DNA from: Verrucomicrobiota bacterium
Lineage (GTDB): Bacteria; Verrucomicrobiota; Verrucomicrobiia; Limisphaerales; J093
Assembly (NCBI GenBank): GCA_027493615.1
Contig: JAOSKK010000034.1
Span: 124,001 to 188,000, forward strand
Length of the DNA stretch: 64,000 bases
Direction: 5' to 3'
Positions 39,446 to 50,612 of this stretch are shown here, in pieces; the stretch's first letter is position 1; the number at the start of each line of letters is the position of its first letter. Position numbers and translations under genes: made by a program. The notes beneath the pieces are model-generated. The model had not been told where the DNA came from. It worked only from the letters and a program-made list of their open reading frames with translations, and made no database searches.

Positions 39446-40651
39446 CTAGCAGTCCTGGGGATCCCATGAGCTGCTGGATGTCCGCTTTGAAGGCCAGACA
39501 AGGCCAGCAAGCGCAATGTGTTCGTCCAGAGTGAACGAGCCGACGTGTAGAGAGCTTCCCCGAACCTCTGCTGCATCGCCGCCAAGCGGGGGGACTAACC
39601 TCGGAGGGTCGATAACCACGCTCAAAGGACGCTGGTGGAATGCTCTGAATGGTTGCCGCAGGGTGGTAGTGATGACCTGCGAAGCAGCCAGCTTGGCCTC
39701 TCGGATCAGGCCATGGTTCGAAGCCTGCTCCACTGGATACTGAGCCTCCCAAGCCCTTGCCATGGAATCCCAAGGACCTTCGCCGTAGAACTCGTGGCAC
39801 ATCTGGACGCCAAGAAGGATGCGCAGATAGCTGATGGGATGCGGATCACCGGAGCGATGCCGGAAGACCGACTGGGCGTCGCCAGCGAGGACGTCGTGCA
39901 GGGCAGCCACCGAAGCGTAGCCGGTGTGGGCAAAGGCGAAGGCATCGGCCGCGATCTCGGAGGCCCAACTAGCCCAGAGGTCGGCGACACCGGGATGGTC
40001 CCTGGCAAGACCCTTGGCGAGGGCATCGGCCAGTTCGCCGTTCCAGCCGAGAATATGCGCCACTTGATGCCCCGCCTCGTGGATCAGAGAGGTCGGGCGG
40101 TACAGGTTGTGCCGGGTGATCTTGATCGCTGCGACGGGGTTTTCGATTCCGCCATCCCACAGGCGGAGACCGGCCTTGAGGATCGAAGCGCCCAGCCCCT
40201 TGTCGAGGTAGGTGAGGACGACCGGGGTCTCGCGCCCAAGCGGCTCAAGCACCTGGGCCATGCTGCGATGGGCGAGGATGTCGCAGGCACGGAGCATGGC
40301 AGCCATGCGTTCGCTGGTCCGGGTGTTGATGGCGTCGGCGAAGAAGTCGAGGGTAGTCTCGGCGCGGAGGAACTGGCGGCGGAAGGCGAGCAGCTTGCGG
40401 CGGACGACTTGAAGATCGTCGAGGGATTCCGCCGCGTTGAGGGCCGGCTCGAGCAAGGCCGCCTGGCGGTTCAGGCTTTCGACCACCCCGGCCAGGTGGT
40501 GGCGGAGTGAGAGATGCAGATAGTCCTCGAGCGCTTTCCAGGCGGCGGGCGCGGCCAGGTCGTCCAAGTCGCCGAGCCTTTGCGCGGCGGCAGTCCAGTG
40601 AGCGACCTGACGGGCCAGTTGCGCCCGGATGTCCTGGGCGAGATCAGTCAT
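39446..40651 (-). CDS. predicted zinc metallopeptidase (HEAGH motif) of the SPFL operon
   Basis: 401 residues. Helical N-terminal half, then SLIHEAGHQVAHILGWNGEL (HExxH) and, about 45 residues later, SWASEIAADAFAFAHTG, which supplies a Glu third ligand followed by AD, the usual gluzincin layout. No signal peptide. Starts inside the stop of the large protein (8-bp overlap), so the two are translationally coupled. The C-terminus contains a conserved-looking HQRPLSVVIDPPRLVPPLGG. Substrate unknown; possible processing protease for the operon's large product. Confidence 0.7.
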   Translation of the reverse strand: MTDLAQDIRAQLARQVAHWTAAAQRLGDLDDLAAPAAWKALEDYLHLSLRHHLAGVVESLNRQAALLEPALNAAESLDDLQVVRRKLLAFRRQFLRAETTLDFFADAINTRTSERMAAMLRACDILAHRSMAQVLEPLGRETPVVLTYLDKGLGASILKAGLRLWDGGIENPVAAIKITRHNLYRPTSLIHEAGHQVAHILGWNGELADALAKGLARDHPGVADLWASWASEIAADAFAFAHTGYASVAALHDVLAGDAQSVFRHRSGDPHPISYLRILLGVQMCHEFYGEGPWDSMARAWEAQYPVEQASNHGLIREAKLAASQVITTTLRQPFRAFHQRPLSVVIDPPRLVPPLGGDAAEVRGSSLHVGSFTLDEHIALAGLVWPSKRTSSSSWDPQDC

Positions 40652-42979
40652 CGGTGCGACCGGGGTGAACGGTGATTTGCACGGTGGGGGCGGACCCGCT
40701 GAACACGAGGCCTACCAGAGCGGTGAGACTGCCCTGGAGCGCCTCACGGAGGGACGCGAAGCCGGGCGGATTGACAATGGCGATCCGGAACGTGATGCCA
40801 TCGGCGGCGTCCTCGGTGGCGGCGATCACCTTGGCGGATTGTTCGCGGATGAAATCGACCAGGTTCCGGTCCATCCACTGCTGCATCTGTTGGACGAGGC
40901 GGGCCGACAGGGCAGCGGGGAGCCGTCGCAGCGCGTCGTTCCATTTCCCGGGCAACACCGACTCGTGAATCATCTTGAGGCGTCGGGACCCGGGTTTGAA
41001 GACTCCGGCCAACCGACCGTGCAACAGCTTGCGGAGATTGGCGGCGCCGGCGGCAGGTTTCGACTCGCGGAGAAGCACCGCCAGTTCCTGCGCGCGCTTT
41101 TCGCTCAGGTAGAGCGATACCTGGATGCGGTCGGCGGGAAAGTCGAGCCGCACCGAGAGGCTGGTGCGTTGCGGGCCCCGGCCGGACAGGGATGGCGCGT
41201 GGCGTCGTCCCGGAACTTCCAGGTAAAGAGGCGTTGTCCACCGTCGGAGGCGGTGGGGTCGTCATCGGTGGATTCCCGGCCGAGCGCCGGTTCTCCGACC
41301 AGAAGCGCGGCGGCGTGGGGATCGAGGGGATGCAACTCGTCAGCGGCGTCGGCGGAGCCGAGTCCGCCCAGTTCGCGCGGAGTACGGGCGATGTCCACCG
41401 CGCTCGATCCCGGCAGGGTTTCGTAGAGATGCACGCTCGCCTCGGAATTCCTCGCCCGGGTCGAGATCGAATTCGTCCTCGAGGAATTCGGAGAGCGGCT
41501 CGGCGTCGCCGGCGGGCACGGTTTCCACCTTGTGCGGGGTGAGCTTGGCGCGGACCACGCGGCTGAACTTCTTGAAACGCTTGCGGCGGGCGCCGGGCGG
41601 CAGGGTCAGCCACGCCCCCGGGTGGCGCCGCCGGGTCTGAGGTCGGGTCGCTTGCGATAGATCCGCTCGGGCAGGACCGGAGGCAGGTTGGACGCGGCGG
41701 CGGCCTCGAAGGCCTCGACGGCGTAGGCTTGGAGGAGCGGACGGTCGTCCAAGACGTGTTCGGGCAGGGCAGCGACGCGGCGGACGGTTTCCTCGATGGT
41801 GGCGGCGACGGCGGTGCTTCCGGCCTGGGCCTGGTCCTCCTCCGAGACCTCAAGCCCGATCAGGCGCAAGCCCACATCCACCATGGCTTGGGAAAGCGCC
41901 GGCGCGTATTGCGGCCCGATGTATTTCTGGATGAGTTTGGCCAGCAGCCCGGCGAGGAAGTTGACCACCCGCTTCCGACCGGCGAGTTGGATGCCCATCT
42001 TCAAGGCCGGCAGGATGGCGGGGACGAATGCCTCGATGTGGGGCGCGGGATCCTCGCCCTCCTTGAGTCGGCTCAACTTGCCAATGAGTTTCCGGCGGGC
42101 ACGGTCGAGATCGGCAATGGGAAACCGGGCCGGCCCGCGACTGCGCGCGCGGGCCTGGACCAGTTCCAAGTCCTGTTCCACCTCGGAAGGGGCGAACAGC
42201 AGGCTGGCGGCGTTTTCGACGAACTCGAGCTGGATCTCGGCGACTTCGAGGGCCTCGATGGACGCCGGAGGGGCCTCCTCGTCGAGTTCGCGCTTGAGGA
42301 TGCCGAGTTTCTCGGCGAGCTGGGTGGCGATGGGCTGGACCGCCTCGGGGAGCTTTCCTATGGCTTTGTCCAGAACCCGGTTCAGGAGGGGCTGCACCAG
42401 CCCCTTGAGCTTCTCCAAGACCGGTCCCACTCCCACCTTGGCAACGGCGGCGGCTCCTTTCTTGGCCACGTTGACCGCCTTCTTCGCCACTTTCTTGACG
42501 GTCTTCTTAACTTTTTTCAGGAAGTTCTCGAAGGCGGGCGTGACGGCTGCGGCGATCGGATAATCGTCCACCATGTTGTCAATCTCGGACTCGGTGATGC
42601 TGGCGGGGTCGCGGTTGGCGAGGGCGGAGGCCAGGCGCGAGATCAGTGCTTCGGCTTCGTGGGCAAGCGGGGCGAAGTGCTGTCGCAACAACGGTTCGAT
42701 GCCGTAGCCGGTCTCGTCCTCCTCGAGACCCCGGCTGTCCGCGAGATTGGCCGCTTCGGCGACCAGCCCGGCGAGGGCGTCGTTCATCTCCTCGTCGTAG
42801 AGTTCGTTCAGGAACTCGGCGTGTTCCTCGTTGACGGGGTCGCTGACCGGTTCACCTTCCTCCTAGCCATAGACCGACAGGAAATGACTGACCGGGGCCT
42901 CGAAGGTTTCGTGGGCTTCGGCTTCGCCAGCCATCTCCCGGGTTTCGAAGCTCTTGACGTCAAGAAAGGGCGAGGGCAT
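40644..42979 (-). CDS. large protein with SPFL start and Lys/Ala-rich amphipathic segment (in-frame TAG, frame breaks)
   Basis: About 778 residues. MPSPFLDVKSFETREMAGEA start, then an in-frame TAG at 42863-42865 (VYG*EEGEPVSD), then EHAEFLNELYDEEMNDALAG. Residues about 150-180 are KKVKKTVKKVAKKAVNVAKK-GAAAVAKVG, a strongly cationic amphipathic run like membrane-active helices; it is followed by LKGLVQPLLNRVLDKAIGKL. Later segments are mixed alpha/beta and unrecognised. One G added at about 41618 joins GGATRG to AWLTLPPGARRKRFKKF; breaks at about 41452 and 41180 are also repaired by one base, and the joined frame ends VQITVHPGRTDD. It overlaps the metallopeptidase gene. Function unknown. Confidence 0.6.
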
Positions 42980-43066
42980 GGGCGCGGTGCTTTTTGCAGG
43001 ATGGTTGCAGATCAAACTGGCGGGCAACGGCCAGCGTGAAGGACGCGCCTGACCTGCCCTGGCCGG

Positions 43067-43586
43067 CTATCGAGTCCGGCAATCCAGCAACACGAGGTCG
43101 GCGATCAGGTCGCCAGTGGCGTTGACCGTAAACCGGAACTGCCAGCTCAGGGTGAGCGACCGCCCGTCATCGGTGACGTACCGCTCGTGACTGCGCAGCC
43201 TGAACACCTCGCCGGGGCTGAGGTGGAGGGTCTCGTTCAGAGCGGGCGCTCCGTTCGGGGCATGGTAGACCGTGCCGCTGGTCAGACCGGTCAGGGTGAT
43301 GTATCCGTCGCGACTGGGAGCGCAAGGGAGGTATTTGAACAGGGCGCTGAATCCGCCACCGGGCGTCCAGACGCGATGAGTCATGTAGGGCAGCTCAAAC
43401 TCGACGAGAAATGTCTCGTCCAGACAGGGAACATGAAACTCGTAGGCCCCACTGAGGGTGCCGCGTTCCCATTCCCCAAACGCGCCCTGGCTCCGGATCC
43501 GGCCCGGCCGAAGCCCGGTGAAAGGTGAGGGCAAAGGCGGTGGTCACGGTGGCAATGGCGAGAATCACTTGTGTGCTGGCTTTCAT
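43067..43586 (-). CDS. small secreted beta-rich protein (frame break)
   Basis: About 172 residues. Signal peptide MKASTQVILAIATVTTAFAL then FHRASAGP; a missing G at about 43487 joins PEPG to GAFGEWERGTLSGAYEFHVP. The mature part alternates strands: CLDETFLVEFELPYMTHRVW, GYITLTGLTSGTVYHAPNGA, PALNETLHLSPGEVFRLRSH and LTLSWQFRFTVNATGDLIAD. Family not recognised. A decayed paralog is at 54161-54425. It is the first gene of the minus-strand operon, 87 bp before the large protein. Confidence 0.65.
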
Positions 43587-43965
43587 GACTGTCCTACATG
43601 GCTTGGATGAACGGACTCGCCGGGCGACCGGATGTCGAGCGGCGGACACCGCTCGATCTCACGGCAGGCCACAACTGGCTTCATCATGCTTTGGCGAGCT
43701 TCCCGGGAAGAAGCGGACAGGTTTCCTCAAGAATTCTCTGGTCGCGCTGGATCGAGAGGCCGAGGAGCGGGAGCAGCGGGGCGGGGGGTGCGCTGCCGAC
43801 CACCTCGCCGGCGGCGGAACGGCCCGCCCGTCGGCCGGCGCCGGGAGGGCCGGCGTGGTCTTCGACGCGGTTGTCCGGCAGATTCAGGCTTGACCTCAGG
43901 TAATGGAGCTCATAAAGCCGTCCTCGACCCGACTCTCCTGCAGTCGAGCCAACCTGGAGACGCCG
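43587..43965. other. divergent intergenic region, no gene seen
   Basis: This separates the minus-strand SPFL operon from the plus-strand ECF sigma gene. Open frames through it are of the Arg/Gly/Pro-rich shadow type. It should hold both promoters; I cannot point to convincing -35/-10 pairs. GGCGCCGGGAGGGCCGGCG at about 43837 is a small imperfect palindrome. Confidence 0.4.
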
Positions 43966-44538
43966 ATGGCCGAGTCGCCGGACACTCCCGCCCCGTGCCC
44001 GCCCGAGTGCACGACGGAGGCCTTGTTCCCCGCTCTCTACGACGAACTGCGTCGCATCGCGCGGCAACGCATGGCCCAGGAACGGGCTGGCCACACCCTC
44101 CCGGCCACCGGTCTGGTGAACGAGGTCTGGCTCCGACTCAGCCAGCTCCGCCAGCAGTCCTGGCGCGACGAAGCCCACTTCATCGCCGCCGCCTCCGAGA
44201 CCATGCGCCGCATCCTCGTGGACCGCGCCCGCCGCCGCCAAACCCGCAAGCACGGCGGCGCATGGCGCCAGACCCAGGCCGCTCTCGAAAACCTCCCGGC
44301 CCCCCAGAACGAGGCGCCCGACCACCTCATTCTCGATGAACACCTCCAGCGCTTTGCCCAGGCGCACCCGGACAAGGCCCGGCTGCTCGAACTCCGCTTC
44401 TTCGCCGGCCTGACCATGACCGAGATCGCCGCGCTGACCGGCCTGTCGGAGAAGACCGTGCAACGGCATTGGGCCTACGCGCGCGTCTGGCTCTACGAGT
44501 CGATCCAGCGCGAGCGCGAAGCCCGACCTGAAGGTTAG
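43966..44538 (+). CDS. ECF-type RNA polymerase sigma factor
   Basis: 190 residues. Region 2 ALFPALYDELRRIARQRMAQ...GHTLPATGLVNEVWLRL, HFIAAASETMRRILVDRARR, and region 4 LRFFAGLTMTEIAALTGLSE-KTVQRHWAYARVWL. This is the ECF subgroup with the DLRRIA...HTLQPTALVNEAYLRL pattern that is found next to Ser/Thr kinases in Verrucomicrobiota, Planctomycetota and Acidobacteriota. Start at ATG 43966. It is 60 bp upstream of the receptor kinase, so the kinase may control it by phosphorylation. Confidence 0.92.
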   Translation: MAESPDTPAPCPPECTTEALFPALYDELRRIARQRMAQERAGHTLPATGLVNEVWLRLSQLRQQSWRDEAHFIAAASETMRRILVDRARRRQTRKHGGAWRQTQAALENLPAPQNEAPDHLILDEHLQRFAQAHPDKARLLELRFFAGLTMTEIAALTGLSEKTVQRHWAYARVWLYESIQREREARPEG

Positions 44539-44598
44539 CAGGGCGCTGTCCGTTTGGGCGCCGCGATTTCGCCAGAACTCTTGGCGGTGACGAACAGC

Positions 44599-47500
44599 AT
44601 GCCAACACCCCCGCCTGCCATGGACGAGGAAGCCCTTTACCTGGCGGCACACGAGATTCCCGACGCCGGGCAACGCGCCGCGTTCCTGGACCAGGCGTGC
44701 GGTGCCGGCGCCGCCCTGCGGGCGCGCCTCGATCGATTGCTCGCCGCCGAAGGTCCCGCCGCCCGGCTCTGGGGTGACGATCCGCCGCCCGCCCGAGCGG
44801 ACCGGACGCCGGTGGAAGCCGCCCCGCCGGCCGAAGGCCCGGGTTCAGTCATCGGCCGCTACAAGCTCCTCGAAGCCATCGGCGAAGGCGGCATGGGCGT
44901 GGTGTATCTGGCCGAGCAGGAACAGCCGGTGCGCCGCCGCGTGGCCCTCAAGGTCATCAAGCTGGGCATGGACACCAAGGCGGTCGTGGCCCGGTTCGAA
45001 GCCGAGCGCCAGGCGCTGGCCCTCATGGACCATCCGAACATCGCCAAGGTGTTCGACGCCGGCAGCACCGACACGGGCCGACCGTACTTCGTGATGGAAC
45101 TGGTCCGTGGCCTCCCGATCACCGCCTACTGCGATGCGCGGCGTCTCTCGACGCGTGAGCGCCTGGAATTGTTCGTCCCCGTCTGCCAGGCCATCCAGCA
45201 CGCGCATCAGAAGGGCATCATCCACCGCGACATCAAGCCTACCAACGTCCTGGTCGCCTCGTTCGACGGGCGGCCCGTCCCGATGGTGATCGACTTCGGC
45301 GTGGCCAAGGCCACGAACCAGCGGTTGACGGAGAAGACCCTGTTCACGCAGTTCGCCCGCATGATCGGCACCCCGGCCTACATGAGCCCGGAGCAGGCCG
45401 AGGGCAGCCAACTCGATGTGGACACCCGCAGCGATGTCTATTCGCTGGGGGTTCTGCTCTACGAACTGCTGACCGGCAGCACGCCCTTCCCCGAGCCGCA
45501 ACTGCGCCGCCTCGGCTACGCGGAGATGCAGCGCGTCATCGTCCGCGAGGAACCTCCCCGACCCAGCACGCGGCTCACCACGCTGACGAACGCCGAACGC
45601 ACGGAACTGGGCCGTCAACGGGGCGAGGACCCGCAGACGATGAGCCGGTTGCTGCGGCGCGAACTGGACTGGGTGGTGATGAAGGCGCTCGAGAAGGACC
45701 GCACCCGCCGCTACGCGACCGCCAACGGTCTGGCGATGGACGTGCAGCGTCATCTCGAAGGCCGCGCAGTTGAAGCCGCTCCGCCCACGTGGGGTTACCA
45801 ACTGCAGAAGCTGGCCCGAAAACATCGGAAGACGGTCGGGGCGGCGGCCCTGCTGGCGTTGGTGCTGGCCGGTGCCGCCGTCTTCTCCACCTGGCAGGCG
45901 ATCCGCGCCACCCAGGCCGAGCAATTGGCCGAGGCACAGGCGGCGGAGGCGCAGACCGCGTTGGCAGGAGAAACCGCCGCGCATGCAGACCTCGAGGAAC
46001 GCATCGTCCTCAGCGCCCGGGAACTGTTGGACGGCGGCCAGGTCGGCGAAGGGCTGGCCTTGCTGGCGGACCTGGTGCGGCGGCGGCCCGAGGATGCGGT
46101 GCTGGGCACGTGGCTGGCGAACGAACTGGCCCATCGGAGTTTCCCCCGGATGGCCCTCCCGGCGCTCCTGCATCCGGACGTGGTGTATGACGCCCAGTTC
46201 AGCCCCGATGGCCGGCGTCTGCTGACGACCTGCCTGGACAACGCCGCCCGCGTCTTCGATGCCGCGACCGGGCATCTCCTGTTTCCACCCTTGCGACACG
46301 ATCCAGCCGCCGTGATGCCGGGCCGCTATGACCGCGGCCTGCACGCCATGCGCGCTGCCTTCGACCGGACCGGCGCGCGGCTCGCCACCGCCTCGTGCGA
46401 CACCACCGCGCGCGTTTGGGACGCTCTCACCGGCCAGCCGATCACACCCTCGCTGAAGCATCCGGACCTGGTCAGTTTCGCGGTATTCTCGCCGGACGGG
46501 GCGCAACTGGTCACCGGCTGCCGCGACGGTCGCGTGCGGTTCTGGCGGCTCCCGGAGGGCGCCTTGGACGAACGGGAACTCCGGCACAACGACTGGGTGA
46601 ACTGGGCCGAGTTCAGCCCGGACGGCCGTCTGCTGGTCACTGCCTCGGATGACCGGACAACCCGGCTCTGGGACGTCGCCTCGGGCCAGCCCGTGGGCCA
46701 GCCGATGCGACGCGAAGACATGGTCCAATACGCCCGGTTCAGTCCCGATGGCCGGCGAATCCTGGCCGTCGGCGGAATGCCGCCGGGAAGACTGTGGCTG
46801 ACGGCCGGGAAGGAGGGGGAGCCGGTGACTGCAGCGGTTCTGCCCCATGCCGACAACATGCCCTTCGCCTGCTTCAGCCCGGATGGCCGTTGGATCGGCA
46901 CGGCCTCGTTCGACCGGACCGCGCGAGTCTGGTCGGCGCACGATGGCCGTCCGCACACGGTGCTCGAGCATGCCGGCACGGTGCGGATGGTCCAGTTTAG
47001 TGCGGATGGACTTCGGGTGGCCACCGCCAGCGAGGATGGCACCGTCGGTCTTTGGGAGGCGCCCAGCGGCCGGCGGGTCATGGAGCCGCTGCGGCATGGC
47101 GGCAAGATCTGGTCCGCGCGCTTCTCTCCCGCCGGCGATCGACTCGCCACCGCTTCCGCCGATGGCACGGTCGTCATCTGGGACATCCACCCCGGCAACG
47201 CCCAGCCGCTGGTGCTGGTGAACGACGACAAGACCGTCCACGCGGCGGACTGGAGTTCGGATGGTCGCTGGGTGACCCTCAGCGGCACCCGGCACGGATT
47301 GTGGAACGCCGACGACGGCACACGCGCGGGGGACCTGCACCGCTGGCCCCTTGCGAACGCGTCGTCCGTGCGCTTTCACCCCGGGCAGCCGGCGCTGCTG
47401 ATCGGCACCGCGGAAGGCTTCGCGGAGGTCTGGTCCGTCCCGGATCAGCGCGAGTGCGTGACCCGGGTGTTCCACGGTGGAGACGCCGTGTTCGCCGAGT

Positions 47501-49597
47501 GGGCTGCCGACGGTCGGAGGTTTCTCACGCGTGCTCATGACAGCCTCATCCGCGTCTGGGAGCATCCGGGCGGGCGGGAGGCGCGGCTGATGGTCGAGGC
47601 GTCGGCGTCGGTCCGAGCGGCCCGCTTCTCGCCGGACGGTTGCTGGCTGGTCGCGGGCCTGGCGAACGGCATGGTGCAGGCCTGGCCGGTCGACGGCGCT
47701 GCGGACGGACTCCGGTGGCCAGCTCACGAGAGGCGTATCACAGCACTCGCATTCAGCGGCGAGGGAAGCCACCTCATCACTGCCTCGCAAGATTCTCGCG
47801 CCGCCGTCTGGGCCTTTCCGGAAGGCCGCCAGGTGGGCGCCTACCTCATCCACCGCGGCGAAGTCACCGACGTCGCCCTCAGTGCCGATGGTCGCCGCGC
47901 CTTGACCGCCAGCCGGGATGGAACCGCCCAGCGCTGGGACGCGATGCAAGGCACGCCTCTCGGCGCGCCGTTGCGACACCGCGGCGCCCTGACCGTGGCG
48001 CGGCTGGACGCGGCGAACCGTCAGGTCGTCACCGGCTCGGAAGACGGCACGGCGCGCGTGTGGGATTTCGCCACGGGCCGGCCCCTGACCCCGCCGCTGC
48101 GGCATCTGAATCGCGTGCGCGGTGCGGCGTTCAGTCCCGATGGGCGCAAGGTCCTGGTCGCCTCCGACGGCAACCCGACCATCTGGACCCTTTTTGCCCC
48201 CGACGGACCGAAGCCGCCGTGGCTTCCCGAACTGGCCGCGGCGCTGGCCCACCCGCGGCCGACGGTGGAAGGGGCCACCGGCTTTCGCGAGTTGGGGGTG
48301 CCAGAGGACGGGGAGACGACGCCCCAGGCCGCGTGGGACGAGTGGCGACGCTGGTTTCATGCGGATCGGCTGGACCGGTCATCGGCGCCCGGCAGCGCGG
48401 TAACCATGAGCTGGTTGACCGCGCGCTGGCTGGGCGATCTCGATGCCATCTGGGATCCCGTCCGCGCCCGACTCCTGCGGCGCGCGTGCAAGTTCGCGCC
48501 GGGTCATTCCTTGGGCGAGGCCCACCTGGTTGCCGCCGAACTGGCCGCCGGACAGACGAGTGAGAGGATGCCCTCAGCCGAGGCCGTGCCGGCCCTGGAC
48601 AGGGACAAACCCCGCCCGCTGACATCTACGCGGCCTGGGCAGAAGCGCTGCGCCGGATCGCAGCCGGCCGCCGCGAAACCGCGCTGACGCCGTTGGAACC
48701 GTTCCTCGCGGATGCCTCCGACCATCCGCTGCTGTGGCTGACCGCCACCCAATTGCTCCTGGAGGCGGGCCGCGTGGCAGAGGCGCGGACGTCCTTCCTC
48801 CGCGTCATGCAGGGTCTCTCCACCTACCAGGGCGGCCAATGGCCCGCCCTCGAACTGCGCTGGGCCCTCACCCTCTGGGGGCGGCATCACGCCAACGAAG
48901 GCGCCTTTCCCGATGCCGGCTGGTTCCTTCGCCAGGCCTGCGAGATTCCCGAACGTCCGGCGGAGGCCGGGCCACCCCAACTGGACCTCACCAGACACTT
49001 CAACGTCTCGCTGCGTTTCGCGTGGAACCGCCCCGCCGGGACGCACTGGGACTTCCGGGACCTGCCCGTCGGCGTGACGGTGGTAGGCGGTATTGGGTTC
49101 GATGTGCGGGGTGCCATCGTGCTCGCGTCCCGCGGAGGCTCGTACCACTTCGGCGATCTCGACATCCCCGCGCCCTCTTGAAGGCGACCTGCGGGCCCGA
49201 CTTCGAGACCCGGCTCGAAACTCGCTTGCCCGAGAGCGTTGAATCGCTCGCCGTCCAACGGCCGGTCCGGCGCATCCACCTGCTGCTGACCGCCGCCGCC
49301 GGCGACGGCACCCGTGTGGTCATCGCCCGCCTGGCCGTGCGGCACACGGACGGTGAGATTTCGGACCGCCCCATCCGGCAGGAGGAGGACGTGCGGGACT
49401 GGCTGTCCGAGCGCCACGGAACGTTGGGCACACCCGAGCCGGCCTGGGTGGGTGGGACCCATACCTTGCGAAAACTCCGGTTGTATCGCGTGACCTGGGA
49501 GAATCCCCGACCGGAAGTGCCGGTGGAGACGCTGGCCCTGCGATCCACCTTGAGCCGTGCCGCGCCCATCCTGCTCGCGATCACCCTGGAGCCGTAG
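44599..49597 (+). CDS. receptor-type serine/threonine protein kinase with WD40 repeats (two frame breaks)
   Basis: About 1667 residues. Kinase domain from residue about 88: GEGGMGVVYLAE, VALKVIKLG (Lys), IIHRDIKPTNVLV, VIDFGVAKA, IGTPAYMSPEQAEGS. A single membrane segment GAAALLALVLAGAAVFSTW is at about 412-430. Beyond it are some fourteen WD40 strands (repeated FSPDGRxLxTAS and ARVWDxATG), then AAW-rich helical repeats and a C-terminal beta domain (TVVGGIGFDVRGAIVLASRG...VRRIHLLLTAAAGDGTRVV) like NPCBM-type domains of related kinases. Breaks at about 48612 and 49164, both in CCCC with one C missing. Paired with the ECF sigma factor just upstream. The extracytoplasmic propeller would be the sensor. 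Confidence 0.9.
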
Positions 49598-49880
49598 CCG
49601 GATTCAGCGGAACCCCGGGGCACGCTTTGCCTCACTCGCCGCCCGCCGCCCGCCAACTTCCTCTGAGCGGCGACGGGCATGCCAGCCCAAGTCCTGCCCC
49701 TTCCACTCCAGCACGCGAGGATTCCCGAACTCTCCTGTCCTGTTCCCCGAACCGATCTCGCCAAAGGTGAGTGAAGCTGGCACCCGGGCGGTGCACCGGC
49801 CTCCGTGGTCTCCGTCGTGTCCGCCGTCGCACATCGGCCGGGGGACCCGGCGTCCGCCCTGATGTCCACACACCACCACG

Positions 49881-50328
49881 ATGAAGATCGCCAAAGCGCT
49901 CAAGCTCAAGAACCAACTGGCCGGCGACGTCGCCAAGCTCAAGGAACGGCTCGCCCAGCAGAATTCCCGGCCAGCCAAACAAAAAGTTCGATTACGACAA
50001 CCGCGAGGTGCTGGCGGAACTGCGCACCAAGATCGACGAACTGGTCCGCCTCAAGGCGGCCATCGCGGCGGCCAACACGCCCATTTACGACCCGATCTTC
50101 CGACTGGCGGAGCTCAAGGGCTTGGTCACGACCCTCAACGCTCTGGATACCAAGGCGGGCGTCTTCTCGGAGGGCAGCGCCTTGAGCATGGCGAGTCGCG
50201 AGGTGGAATACGTGGCTCAGCTCGGCAAGGTCGACATCGACCGGCTCGTGGCCGAGCTGAACCAGGAAATCCAGGCCCTGCAGGACGCCCTGGACGAAGC
50301 GAACCACACCCGGTCCATCGATCCGTGA
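49881..50328 (+). CDS. DIP1984 family protein (frame break)
   Basis: About 149 residues. MKIAKALKLKNQLAGDVAKL-KERLAQQNSR, then after a break at about 49975, KKFDYDNREVLAELRTKIDE-LVRLKAAIAAANTPI, LAELKGLVTTLNALDTKAGV and VDIDRLVAELNQEIQALQDA-LDEANHT. This is the DIP1984/septicolysin-like coiled-coil family (MKLAEAL, LxxRI.RTN, LQxxLDExNWxT). Predicted cytoplasmic; function not established for the family. Stands alone. Confidence 0.8.
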
Positions 50329-50612
50329 GATCCCGACCTTCCCACTTTGGGTGCGCGGTGGCCGCGGTTGGCCGTCGCTGAAGCACGCTGTCACACTGAG
50401 GTGTGAACCTCGGCCTGGATTGCAAACTCCATGCAAAATCGCGCTGATACGGATGCCGAGCTGTCAAACCGCATCGCTCAGCCCGCTCAAGCTGCAAGCT
50501 CCAATCCACAAGCCGCAAACCTCCTCGACAGCACTTCACGGCGTCCCTTCCAGGTTGCCGCGCACCCTTGTCTTGCCCGATTGCCACCGTTGGATCACGT
50601 CCAACCGCGTTC
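50329..50612. other. intergenic lead-in to the minisatellite
   Basis: No protein-like frame. A short cacactgAGGTGTG palindrome is at about 50393-50405. Otherwise nothing recognised. Confidence 0.4.

Noticed and set aside
35860..43586. Calling the SPFL operon an extracellular contractile injection system
   Set aside because: No sheath, tube, baseplate, spike or AAA+ gene is present in the window; only soluble proteins and peptidases are seen.
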